From JADHUC01 sp964623055 (GTDB lineage Bacteria; Planctomycetota; Planctomycetia; Pirellulales; Pirellulaceae), in contig CAZURK010000003.1 in NCBI GenBank assembly GCA_964623055.1, forward strand, positions 111,889 through 175,888: a DNA stretch of 64,000 nucleotides, written 5' to 3'. A program made the translations under genes and the position numbers. Below are positions 25,377 through 34,067 of this stretch, one piece after another. Below the pieces are notes generated by a model. That model was not told where the DNA came from. It did no database searches and worked only from the letters and a program-made list of their open reading frames with translations. The first letter of the stretch is position 1. Every line of letters begins with the position of its first letter.

Positions 25377-27269
25377 TTAGTGTTCGACCATTGCGTCGAC
25401 ACACTTACTGAAGACGGTGAATCTTGATACATCCTTTACCGGTATGCCGTTCTGCTTGAACGTGTTGCCGCGCGACGTCAAGGTCTGGACGCCGCTGATC
25501 CGGATGGCCGTGGCGCTTGCCACGTGGAAGACGTTGTCGATGATCTTGATATCCCGCGTGTCGGGGACGCCGTCTTCGTCGCGGTACGGTCGCAATGCAA
25601 CGAGGCCGACGTTGCTCGGGCAAACAAAAGTGTTGCCTGCAACTCGGACATTGCAGAGGCGCGCGTCGTCTTGTCCGGATGCACAGCTCAGGTTCAGGCC
25701 GATGACGCCGCCCCGGGAACAGTCAAGATTGTTGCCCTCGATGGTCATGTTTTGCGCACGCGCCAGGAAGGCATTGCGGGTATAGGGGGTGATGGTGTTG
25801 TTGCGAATCACCGTGGACTGCGTGATGTGATTGAGGTTCATCACCTGCGTTGTTTCGGGGGCAAGGCCCGGCACTTCCTGGTCGAGCGTCACCGTGTGAG
25901 CACGGTTTCTCGGATTAAAAACAACGGCGGTGACCGTTCTCACGCCCAGGACCCTTTTGGAGGCGGTGTCGAGAAACTGCAGACGATCGCCTTCCCGGAT
26001 CGTGTAGTAGTAATACCAATTGTCGGTGCTTCGCAGTATCACGGTTCTCTTGTCTGATGCAGCCAGATTGATGATGTTGTCGCGCTGTGCCCCAATGTTC
26101 AGACAGTCGTCACCGGCCGCCTCGACGACACAGTTCTCCATGACCACGCGTCCGCGAATGTTCATCAGGTGCAGGGCGTCGGAGATCGTCGAGAGCAGGT
26201 TGCGCGTGCCGGGCTTGCGGATGATGCGCACGTCCCGAAGCGTTACATCTCCAAGCATGTCCGAGACGCGAATCCCGCCGTTGAGCGAGCCTACAATGTC
26301 GATGTCCTCGAAGGTGACGTTCTCGACCCGATCGGCGGCGATCTGCGCGTAGATGCTCGCTGACTTGTCTTTAGCGGCCTTTTCTGCGGCCGGCAGGGTC
26401 GCCTTGTTGAAACCGTAAGTGACCCAGTTGCCGACGGCCACGTCTGCGAAGCTCGGCAGGTAGTCCTCCTTGACGTGGAAGCGGAAAACACCGGGCGAAA
26501 CGCGGGTGATGTTCTGGATGTAGAGGTGGTCACGCTTCATACGCGTGTTTCGAGCCCGGCCGCCGTTCTCGAAGACGATCATGTGGCGTCCACCACCGCC
26601 ATGCGCGCGATAGCCGTTCGCGGTGAGAAAGGCCTCGTCCGGTGGATCGGGGTAGCCCTCCATGGTCTTCACGTCGAGCGCGCCGCTGGGGTCCACCGCG
26701 ACCACCTCGCCTTGGGTGAGATTCGGCTTGATCGTGTCGAAGACGAGGCCCCGAACGGTAATGTTCTGACCTCCGTTGAAGTGAAACCCCAAGTTCCCGT
26801 GGGAGCAGAGCAGGGTGGCGCCGTTGCCGTCAATGACCAGGTCCGAGTAGTCATGCAACGGGAAGTGGTGCCATGCGGTGGGATTATCGCCCAGTTTGTA
26901 GGTCTTCTTCTCGAAGACAACGACCGCGCCCCCGGTACAACGTTTTGCGGCGTCGAATGCACCGGCAATCGCCGGAGCATCATCACGGACACCGTCGCCG
27001 ACCGCGCCGAAATCCGCGACCCGCAGAAGCGTGCGCGCCGCCGCATTGGGAACCGCCTCACTCGCCTCGAGCGTTTCAGCCAGGGCAAACAAAAGGGCAA
27101 GTGCCGTCCACAGGCTAGAGCTTTGGCACAGCTTAATCCTAGGGTGGCCGGGGTCGAAAGAAGTGAGCCCCCGGAACCGAACAACTGGGGATTCGCTGCG
27201 CTCAACCCCAGGCACCCCAACCGTGATTCTTAGCTGTGACAAAGCACTAGTTCCAGTTCTCTCAGTCAT
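25377..27269 (-). CDS. Secreted GH110-like right-handed beta-helix glycosidase
   Basis: A 630-codon frame with beta-helix entry FGAVGDGVRDDAPAI (87-101), HDYSDLVIDGNGATLLCSHG, ITVRGLVFDTIKPNLTQGE, then SDALHLMNIRG (363-373) and GDDCLNIGAQ (386-395). GH110 alpha-1,3-galactosidases show a similar D.xHxxNxRG ... DDxxN pair, and members act on carrageenan- or blood-group-type galactans. A GH28-like or other beta-helix enzyme is the alternative. The first 50 codons (GVERSESPVVRF ... DPGHPRIKL) are a translated intergenic repeat. The native signal peptide seems to be SSLWTALALLFALAETLEAS, so the true start is probably a non-ATG codon near 27120. Confidence 0.6.
   Translation of the reverse strand: MTERTGTSALSQLRITVGVPGVERSESPVVRFRGLTSFDPGHPRIKLCQSSSLWTALALLFALAETLEASEAVPNAAARTLLRVADFGAVGDGVRDDAPAIAGAFDAAKRCTGGAVVVFEKKTYKLGDNPTAWHHFPLHDYSDLVIDGNGATLLCSHGNLGFHFNGGQNITVRGLVFDTIKPNLTQGEVVAVDPSGALDVKTMEGYPDPPDEAFLTANGYRAHGGGGRHMIVFENGGRARNTRMKRDHLYIQNITRVSPGVFRFHVKEDYLPSFADVAVGNWVTYGFNKATLPAAEKAAKDKSASIYAQIAADRVENVTFEDIDIVGSLNGGIRVSDMLGDVTLRDVRIIRKPGTRNLLSTISDALHLMNIRGRVVMENCVVEAAGDDCLNIGAQRDNIINLAASDKRTVILRSTDNWYYYYTIREGDRLQFLDTASKRVLGVRTVTAVVFNPRNRAHTVTLDQEVPGLAPETTQVMNLNHITQSTVIRNNTITPYTRNAFLARAQNMTIEGNNLDCSRGGVIGLNLSCASGQDDARLCNVRVAGNTFVCPSNVGLVALRPYRDEDGVPDTRDIKIIDNVFHVASATAIRISGVQTLTSRGNTFKQNGIPVKDVSRFTVFSKCVDAMVEH
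27139..27220. repeat. Palindromic repeat pair at the start of the GH110-like gene
   Basis: Two related hairpin-forming arms, one with GGTGGCCGGGGTCGAAAGAA and the other with CTGGGGATTCGCTGCGCTCA, lie in inverted orientation. They are open in the GH110-like frame and would be translated as GVERSESPVVRFRG. Confidence 0.55.
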
Positions 27270-27285
27270 CTGTTTGCCTTGGTGT

Positions 27286-27447
27286 CTTTTTCCGGCGCGG
27301 AAGGGATTCGTAGCTGAATTCGCAAGAATTCAGACAGTGACTGCGTAATTCATCTGAATTCTTGCGAATTCAGCTACGAGTCTTGTCAACGAATCCTCGC
27401 CGTCTCGCAAACCGCTTCCTGCGGCGCCTTTTTCCGGCGCGGAAGGG
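27286..27447. repeat. 25-bp perfect inverted repeat flanked by 20-bp direct repeats
   Basis: The arms at 27309-27333 and 27354-27378 (built on GTAGCTGAATTCGCAAG) are perfect reverse complements around a 20-base loop. CTTTTTCCGGCGCGGAAGGG occurs on both sides, at 27286-27305 and 27428-27447. It lies between PQQ fusion 1 and the GH110-like gene. Confidence 0.85.
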
Positions 27448-27466
27448 TGAAGCCGGAAGGCCCGCT

Positions 27467-30400
27467 TCAGTCGTTCTCGCCCATGCACACGATTTCCCCG
27501 TTGCGTGTCGAAATGTAGAGCCGCCCGGCAGCGACAGCCATTCCGTCCCAAACGGGCGGTGCTTCAAGTTCATACTCAGACAGCCTCTTCCCATCATCGG
27601 CCGCAAGAACAAGCAGCCCTCCGCCCTTTTTTCCCAGGAACGCCGACCAGGGATCCTTGGCATCCTTGACATCCGGAGTGCCTGCCAGAAACAGCCTGTC
27701 GCCCGCCAACACCATGCTCACGAACCTGACCGGAATCCTTTGCCTCCATACTTCCTTCTTCTTTTTGCGGTCGTAGGCGGAGACGACGTACCCGCTGCCC
27801 GGCCTGTGTATACCGTGCTGCTTCCAGCCATGTCTGCCATGGGCGTCGATTTTGTACACGGCCAGATCAGTGAATACGAGCAGCTCGCACCAGGTACCCC
27901 TGCCTTCAGCGCCGTCGATTCCCCAGTGCGACCGGTGAAACATGGAATCATCCAGAAGTCCCGCCGTGGCTGCCAAACCTCGATGGAGCGGGAATTCCCC
28001 CGGCGCGTCTGAGCTGGCCAGCGTCTTCAGATTAAGCTTCAAATGCCTCATGCATACGGATGTCCCATCGCTAACCAGGATATCTGGCAGTGCGCCGGAC
28101 ATGTGATGGGTCACCGCCTTCCGATCCGCGGGCTGTGCGGACAGACCTTTGTGCATCTCGCCGGTTTCTGGATCGGGGCTGTAAACACACCGGTTCATCG
28201 CGACCTTCCCGGTCAGCGGATCGAGCGCGAAAACGTGCATCCCCCCATCCAAGAAGGACGACCTTCCCGCAACCGCGTAGGCAATTCCTTCCTGCACCAG
28301 CACACTTCCATGCACCGGCCACGCCGATTCCAACTGATTGAAAGCAACCAGGCGCCGCTCCTGGGGTGCCGCCCTGAATCGCCACAACAGAGCTCCGTCA
28401 CGTGCACGAAGACAGTAGATCCAACCATCTCGGCAGCCGACCAGTGCCATACCCTTGTAGATCGTCGGCGGTGAATCCACCCTGCCGCCAGTCGTGAAGG
28501 ACCAAACCTGCCCTCCGGTCTCGGCATCCAGTGCGATCACTTCATGCGCGTCCATCGCCGCCGCAAAGATCTTCCCTCCTGCGGCCGTGACCGCGGACAC
28601 TCGGTTCGCCACCTTTACTTTCCACTTGACCGTGAGTTGTTCTGCGATGGATTCGGTCGTGGCACCACTCCGCCGGCCGTCATGCCGGTAGGTAGGCCAG
28701 TCGGTGGAAGGCGGAAGGCTTGAGTCTGAAGGCTGAAGGGCGCCGTACGCCGGACCACGTTCCAAGCGTGTGTCCTCGATGGATGGACGCGACGCGTATT
28801 TCGGCAAAGAACCGGCCGCCAATGCATTCAATCCGCTTATCTTTGCTTTGGTATAGCACCCGCACGCATTGGGCGGCACGTACAGCAACCCGTTCGATGG
28901 TAAGACGCCAACCCGGCACATGCCACGGATCCAGTGGTTCAGTGAGATATCACCACTGTTCAGATCGACGAATTCCACTCCTCGACGACTCGATAGGATG
29001 TATCGCGTTGTGGCCCGGTTCTGATAGCAGCGGTGATGATGCCCGATGTCCATCGCCTTCTCCACCCGTGTTTCTTTTTTGATCTTGCCCGAAACCGGAT
29101 CCAGCCCCAGCGCCGTGAATCCATCTTCTGAGAAGGTCCATACGGTGTTGTCTATGACGAACAAGTCAGGCGCAGAGCCATGTGCCCAGTTTGTGCATTT
29201 CCGCTGCCACAGCACTTCCCCGGTCTCCGCCGATAACGCCAGTAGCTTCATGGGTGTGCCATGGCTGAACGTCGATTTCAGATCGACGATCTCCTCAAGC
29301 TGCGCGAAGAGCACGATCCCGTCGTGATACACCATGGTGATGATGTGCGGATAATAGTATTGCGTGTACTTCTCCCCCTTCGTCGCCCTGGCAGGAAACG
29401 GGAATTGCCACTGCCTCTGGCCGTTGTTCGCGTCAAGGCATATGACTCTGTCGCCGCTCAAGAAGAACAGATGCTTCTCGCCGAGCACCAGATTCACGTG
29501 GGTGTGCGGCTTCAGTTCATCCGATCTGGTCGTTATGCCCTCGTATGCGGCGCTTGTCCACGAGAACTGACCTGTATCTGCGTCCGCCGCTACGATACGC
29601 TTTTCCGCGCCATCGGCTTCCCTGATCGACAGATAGAGCGTGCCACGGCGATGGAGAATCTCTTCCGTTGATTCCGTATTCGGCAGCGTTCGCTTGATTT
29701 CACCCGTTCCGGGATCAAGCACGGTTACCGGCGCGTTGAAGCCAAGCGTGACGTATACCTCGCTTTCCGTGGCCACCAGTCGCCGATGGATCTGAAGCGG
29801 GAATTTGGACAAGCCGCGGTGCGGTTCCCATTTCACTTTCTGCTTGTTCCAACCGGTCGCCCCCCATTGCTCGACGGGTCGCCTCCAGAGAAGCAGGCCG
29901 TTGAATGCGTCCCGTGCCAGCAGCGACCAACGGCCCGGCAGCATGTCAATACTCGTATGTGATTCGTCCATGATGTAAATGAGTCGACCGCCCGCAGACA
30001 CGATCGCGCTGATGTTGGGCAGCATATCGTGGTGCCTCGCCCAGAGCGGGCCCGACACCCACTGCTGCCGTCGCGGCGGTCCCACCACGCTATCCTTGGC
30101 CACCCGATTCCCATCCGGCCCATGGTTCCAATGCGTCCAATCGTCAACGTGCGAAGGAACAGGTTTGCCGAACATCGCGAAACCGTCTCCGATACGGGAT
30201 ACGGGATGTGGGATACGGGATAGCCATCCCTCGTTCCCCTTCTCCCGCACAATGGCGACACCGCGCGGGGTAAGAATGCGCAGAATCTCGCTGCTGGCAT
30301 CCCGTATCTCGCATCTCGTATCCACCAATAGCAGATTCACCAGATTGTCCGCATAGGGCAATCGTTCGCCCATCCACTGATCCACCGACACCCGCCCATA

Positions 30401-30676
30401 CAACGCCTTCGACCGGATGAGGGCCCGCGCGCGTTTAACGTTGGCCGCGTCCCGGTCCAAGCCATGGACCAGGAAAGCATCATTTGCTCCAAGCAAGGCG
30501 GCAAGACTTCCATCGCCGCAGCCGACGTGCACCAGCAGCCCGCCCTGGACACCGCTGGCTCTCATGAGTTTCGCCGCATCCTGTTCCGGTCCTGCCCACA
30601 CGTAGCCGGGCGTAGACGCCAACGCAACTGCCAGTGAAGCAAGCACGTGCCGAAAATCACTCCTGTTGTTCACCAT
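27467..30676 (-). CDS. Secreted methyltransferase-like/PQQ-propeller fusion, copy 1
   Basis: A 1069-residue exported protein. After a signal peptide (to about residue 28) comes a class I methyltransferase-like Rossmann domain (about 40-160) with motif I VHVGCGDGS (49-57) and an acidic beta-2 end (VHGLDRDAANVKRAR). Two PQQ-like beta-propeller segments follow (VDDWTHWNHGPDGNRVAKDS, LLARDAFNGLLLWRR, then DWPTYRHDGRRSGATTES and YCLRARDGALLWRFRA). A Cys cluster NACGCYTKAKISG sits in the middle. It ends VWDGMAVAAGRLYISTRNG. Function is unknown: a SAM domain outside the cytoplasm is odd. Paralogues are at 40157 and 59512, with another entering at the right edge. Confidence 0.85.
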   Translation of the reverse strand: MVNNRSDFRHVLASLAVALASTPGYVWAGPEQDAAKLMRASGVQGGLLVHVGCGDGSLAALLGANDAFLVHGLDRDAANVKRARALIRSKALYGRVSVDQWMGERLPYADNLVNLLLVDTRCEIRDASSEILRILTPRGVAIVREKGNEGWLSRIPHPVSRIGDGFAMFGKPVPSHVDDWTHWNHGPDGNRVAKDSVVGPPRRQQWVSGPLWARHHDMLPNISAIVSAGGRLIYIMDESHTSIDMLPGRWSLLARDAFNGLLLWRRPVEQWGATGWNKQKVKWEPHRGLSKFPLQIHRRLVATESEVYVTLGFNAPVTVLDPGTGEIKRTLPNTESTEEILHRRGTLYLSIREADGAEKRIVAADADTGQFSWTSAAYEGITTRSDELKPHTHVNLVLGEKHLFFLSGDRVICLDANNGQRQWQFPFPARATKGEKYTQYYYPHIITMVYHDGIVLFAQLEEIVDLKSTFSHGTPMKLLALSAETGEVLWQRKCTNWAHGSAPDLFVIDNTVWTFSEDGFTALGLDPVSGKIKKETRVEKAMDIGHHHRCYQNRATTRYILSSRRGVEFVDLNSGDISLNHWIRGMCRVGVLPSNGLLYVPPNACGCYTKAKISGLNALAAGSLPKYASRPSIEDTRLERGPAYGALQPSDSSLPPSTDWPTYRHDGRRSGATTESIAEQLTVKWKVKVANRVSAVTAAGGKIFAAAMDAHEVIALDAETGGQVWSFTTGGRVDSPPTIYKGMALVGCRDGWIYCLRARDGALLWRFRAAPQERRLVAFNQLESAWPVHGSVLVQEGIAYAVAGRSSFLDGGMHVFALDPLTGKVAMNRCVYSPDPETGEMHKGLSAQPADRKAVTHHMSGALPDILVSDGTSVCMRHLKLNLKTLASSDAPGEFPLHRGLAATAGLLDDSMFHRSHWGIDGAEGRGTWCELLVFTDLAVYKIDAHGRHGWKQHGIHRPGSGYVVSAYDRKKKKEVWRQRIPVRFVSMVLAGDRLFLAGTPDVKDAKDPWSAFLGKKGGGLLVLAADDGKRLSEYELEAPPVWDGMAVAAGRLYISTRNGEIVCMGEND
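30191..30327. repeat. Inverted short repeats inside PQQ fusion 1
   Basis: GATACGGGATACGGGATGTG (from 30191) and the inverted CATCCCGTATCTCGCATCTC (from 30299) flank a conserved part of the methyltransferase domain. They encode SRIPHPVSRIGD and TRCEIRDA, residues with no counterpart in the two paralogues. Confidence 0.6.
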
Positions 30677-30774
30677 TGCTCAACTCCCCCCGCCGAAGGC
30701 GCGTCGACCTCTGGCCAACAGACCTATGGATAGGGATGCATAATTCACAAAGAAGAAAGGATGATACGATACAG

Positions 30775-31502
30775 GATGTCGCATCTGCCTCATCTTGTCG
30801 ATCCTGTCCCAACAGTCCTGCCTTCACTCGCTCGTTCGGTTGAGCGTCTTCACTTTGCGTTTGACTTCAACTTTCTGCTCGCCGAAATTCAGGAGCAGGC
30901 CTACATCGGTTCGTGTGGCGACAAGGTAATTCACGAGTTGAACTTCGTGAGCTTGCACGATTCGCCGCACCGACTTGAGTTCCACGATGACCTCCTCCTC
31001 GACGACAAGATCGGCCACAAACTCGCCAACGACCTCATCTTCGTAATACACAGTGATCGGGTGCTGCGATTTTGCCTTCAGCCCCGCCTTCTTCAGCTCG
31101 ATCATCATGCACTTCTCGTAGACGGATTCAAGAACACCGAATCCCATCGTGTTGTAGACACGGTAGGCGCAGCCAATGATCTGTTTCGTGATTTCTTCAT
31201 GTTGCATGATTGCCTCCTTCCGGCTGTGATGAACGGGATATCTGCCAGGATCAAAACACCTACTTGACAGGACTACAGGATGGTCAGGATGTCGCATCTA
31301 CCTCATCCTGTTGATCCTGTTATCCTGTCCACAACTCTTGCGCATCTTGGGAATGCTGACGGGATTACAGGATTAACGGGATGAGAACTCACTTCATTCT
31401 GTCAGTCCTGTCATCCTGCCCTAACAGTTCTGCCTTCACTCGCTCGGTTGTCGCATGTGGCTCATCTTGTCAATCCTGTTATCCCGTCCACAACTCTTGC
31501 GC
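30775..31502. repeat. ATCCTGT-rich repeats around the GxxExxY gene
   Basis: A roughly 53-base unit starting GTCGCAT and ending CCACAACTCTTGCGC occurs at 31291-31343 and 31450-31502. A second unit ending CTGCCTTCACTCGCTCG occurs at about 30778-30835 and 31395-31445. Both contain repeated ATCCTGT or AGTCCTG words. They flank the GxxExxY gene on both sides. Confidence 0.7.
30824..31207 (-). CDS. GxxExxY family protein
   Basis: A 127-residue protein of the PDDEXK_3 family (PF13366). The ATG at 31207 has a strong GGAAGGAGG ribosome site, which excludes the 30-codon longer version. Signatures are ITKQIIGCAYRVYNTMGFG, the naming motif GVLESVYEKC, YYEDEVVGEFVADLVVEEEV and IVELKSV (nuclease-like E/D...ExK core). 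Function is unproven, and the fold suggests a small nuclease. The stop lies inside a repeat unit. It sits between PQQ fusion 1 and the FAD operon, unrelated to either, and the surrounding repeats suggest it came in as a mobile unit. Confidence 0.85.
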   Translation of the reverse strand: MQHEEITKQIIGCAYRVYNTMGFGVLESVYEKCMMIELKKAGLKAKSQHPITVYYEDEVVGEFVADLVVEEEVIVELKSVRRIVQAHEVQLVNYLVATRTDVGLLLNFGEQKVEVKRKVKTLNRTSE

Positions 31503-31554
31503 GTCTCCGGAAGAGGCCCTGCGGCCCGGACATCCGCCGACGGCCCCATCGGCG

Positions 31555-34065
31555 CTATTCCGTTTGAGTAGTCACACTTTCCCAGCTAGACCCCAGCCGC
31601 AACTCATCCATCATCACGTCGCCTTGGGATACGCTGACGATGATGCGGTCCTGCAGAACGCCGGTCTGGCCGCCAGCGGACACAACATCCCACTGCAGCC
31701 CGCGCTGGCGGACGGGCAGCTTGTCCGCGCCGACTTCGAACAGTTTCACGCGGACAACGGCGCCGGTCTTTCCGCCGGCGTTGCTGAACTTCAGCACAAC
31801 CAGGTAAGGCGTATTGGCCTTGAATAAACCGGGCGTGCTGGAGGTCTTCACTGTGGCTCCCTGCGCGGTGACAGCCCCGTCGGCCGTGACCTCAAGTCCC
31901 AGTCGGATATGTTCACCATTGCTGGTTTCGATGCGGAAGCGTCCGCTCGCGTCCTTCTGCGCGAGGAAACTCATATAGAAGTAGCCGCCGCCAAGCCCGA
32001 TGGGTTCCGCCAGTAGGCGCTGGCTGGCCACGCCACCGGATCGCTCCAGCAAACTACCGCCCACGGCGGACAGGTCCGTTCCACCGGGATAGCACAGACT
32101 CTTTTCGTCGGTAGTCGGCCCCTCGCCGGTCTTCGCGGTCCATTTGCCGGCCCAGCCCGAACCGGAACCGTTGCCGCTGAGTCTGCCTGTGAAGTCAAAA
32201 GGTTCGTAGGCCAGCGTCTTCACCGGCGGACGTGCCCCGGTGCCCTCGTCCATGAGTGTGAAAAGCTCTTCCAGATGGTTCTCGTAAACGCCGCGTGGGT
32301 CCACGCCGTGCTTCACGCAGAGCATCGCGGCCATGCCGACGATCTCGCCCATCATGCCGGTGGTGGCCTGTACGCGCACCGAGCCCAGGGCCTCCTGCGT
32401 GACGGAGATGTCACGACCGGCCATGAACAGGTTCGGGACATTGCGCGAGTAGAGCGTGCGGTACGGTAGCCAGTAGGGAAAAGGGAAGCGGTCGTCGTCG
32501 GCATGCGGCGCGTGGGAAATGAAGGGCCACTCGTAGAAGCTCCCCTCCCGGTACCTGTCCGAATCGAAGAAGTGCGGGTGTGGAAAGTGAAAATCCATCC
32601 GCCAACTGAGTGGCACAACGCCGTCCTTGAACTCGCGCCCCGACTTCAGGTCCTGCGCACTGAGGATCACGTCGCCCATCAGGCGGCGCGACTCGCGCTT
32701 GCCGGAAATCCAGCGGGAGAAGTGAATCTCGTGGGTCGGATAGGCCTTGTCCACATTCTTGATGGCATCCCAGGCTCCGTACATGGCCCGGAAGTTGTTG
32801 TCGCGGATCCACTCGCCCTTTCTGATCGGGTCGTGGTTGAAGCCGCTCTCCCAGAACCAGCCGAAGAAACTGTCGTAGCTCCTGATGGGCGGGAACTCCG
32901 GCGTATCGCGGCCGGGAAAGGGCCGCTGGGAGAGATCGATCGCCCACGGGCATTTCGGGAACGGGGTTGGCTTGCCCGTATCCTGGACCGTCCAGAGATT
33001 GGTGCGTCCCATGTGAAAGACGCCGATGTCGTAGTCGGCTCCCGCCAGCACCCCGATGCATCCATCACCCGTGCTGTCGACGAAGAGCCGGCCGCCCGCG
33101 CGGATGCGGCTCGAATCGACGATGTTGGTTGCCCCGATCCCGCGAATGCGGGCCTTGTCCATGAAGACCTCGTTGGCGCGGAAATTCAGGAACAGTTCGA
33201 CCCCGGCCTCCCTGAGCGCCTTGACCTGGTAGTCGCCGGCATCCTGCGGGTTGCCGAAGACAAACCCCTTGGCCAGTCCCGCCGTGCCATAAGTCCAGAC
33301 AATTTCGTTTGTCAGCGAGCCGACGCGCTCATAGGGCTCGAAGCAGGTGTTGCCCGCCACCCCCACCGTGGACTCGGCACTCGACGCGCCCCCGGTCACC
33401 GGGCGGTCGTGAATCAGCGCGACCTTGATGCCAAGCCGGGCCGCCGATAAGCAAGTGGTAATACCGGCAATACCACCGCCGACGACCACCAGTTCATAGT
33501 CCCCTTTCAACACCGGCGTTTCGGGCAGCCCAAGCAGCTTGCGGCGCCAAGACGCCGGGGCATCATCCGGCGGGGCGTAGTCCAGATCAGACGAAAGCAG
33601 AACCGCGTCGCAGCGGCCTTCGAAACCAGTCAGGTCGTGCAGCTTCAGCGAAGCTCCGTTCGTGCCGATTTCAATAACGCCACCGTCCTGCCAGTGCCAA
33701 TCGACGCCTTCCGTTCCGAAAACCGTTTCCAGCGGTTTGTCATTGATGAGCACCTGGAACTTGCCCGGAGCATCGACGCGCCCCTTGGTCCACTGCGCCA
33801 CCCAGTCACGGGTGCGCACCCACACGCGGTATTTGCCGGGCGAGGGCATTTGGACCGTCGTCTCCGCATCCTCCACCGGACGCCCGAGGCCGTGGGCCAG
33901 GAGGAAAGGCGAGCCCATCTGGTCCATGAACTGCGAGTCGTTGACCCAGCCGCCTGCGTCCTTGAATGCTTCGGCCTCGACCAGAACAGCAGGCTGATCA
34001 GCACGGGCCGGAAGCATCAGCATCAGCGCGCCAAGGATGGTGACAGCTTGCTTCAATATGTTCAT
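31555..34065 (-). CDS. Secreted FAD-dependent oxidoreductase with carbohydrate-binding-like domains
   Basis: An 836-residue exported protein starting MNILKQAVTILGALMLMLPA. I choose the ATG at 34065 because it lies two bases after the GH78 stop and gives a signal peptide. A galactose-binding-like beta-sandwich (about 25-165, LVEAEAFKDAGGWVNDSQFM) precedes an FAD_oxidored domain (PF12831): YELVVVGGGIAGITTCLSAA (190-209), VDSTGDGCIGVLAGADYDIG and PNLFMAGRDISVTQEALGSV. The last 180 residues form a second beta-sandwich. It is the third gene of the GH106-GH78-FAD operon, so the substrate is probably a sugar or glycan product released by those enzymes. Confidence 0.85.
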   Translation of the reverse strand: MNILKQAVTILGALMLMLPARADQPAVLVEAEAFKDAGGWVNDSQFMDQMGSPFLLAHGLGRPVEDAETTVQMPSPGKYRVWVRTRDWVAQWTKGRVDAPGKFQVLINDKPLETVFGTEGVDWHWQDGGVIEIGTNGASLKLHDLTGFEGRCDAVLLSSDLDYAPPDDAPASWRRKLLGLPETPVLKGDYELVVVGGGIAGITTCLSAARLGIKVALIHDRPVTGGASSAESTVGVAGNTCFEPYERVGSLTNEIVWTYGTAGLAKGFVFGNPQDAGDYQVKALREAGVELFLNFRANEVFMDKARIRGIGATNIVDSSRIRAGGRLFVDSTGDGCIGVLAGADYDIGVFHMGRTNLWTVQDTGKPTPFPKCPWAIDLSQRPFPGRDTPEFPPIRSYDSFFGWFWESGFNHDPIRKGEWIRDNNFRAMYGAWDAIKNVDKAYPTHEIHFSRWISGKRESRRLMGDVILSAQDLKSGREFKDGVVPLSWRMDFHFPHPHFFDSDRYREGSFYEWPFISHAPHADDDRFPFPYWLPYRTLYSRNVPNLFMAGRDISVTQEALGSVRVQATTGMMGEIVGMAAMLCVKHGVDPRGVYENHLEELFTLMDEGTGARPPVKTLAYEPFDFTGRLSGNGSGSGWAGKWTAKTGEGPTTDEKSLCYPGGTDLSAVGGSLLERSGGVASQRLLAEPIGLGGGYFYMSFLAQKDASGRFRIETSNGEHIRLGLEVTADGAVTAQGATVKTSSTPGLFKANTPYLVVLKFSNAGGKTGAVVRVKLFEVGADKLPVRQRGLQWDVVSAGGQTGVLQDRIIVSVSQGDVMMDELRLGSSWESVTTQTE

Positions 34066-34067
34066 GT

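Noticed and set aside
30775..31502. CRISPR array
   Set aside because: Repeat units are few, irregularly spaced, degenerate and surround a gene. No cas genes are visible.
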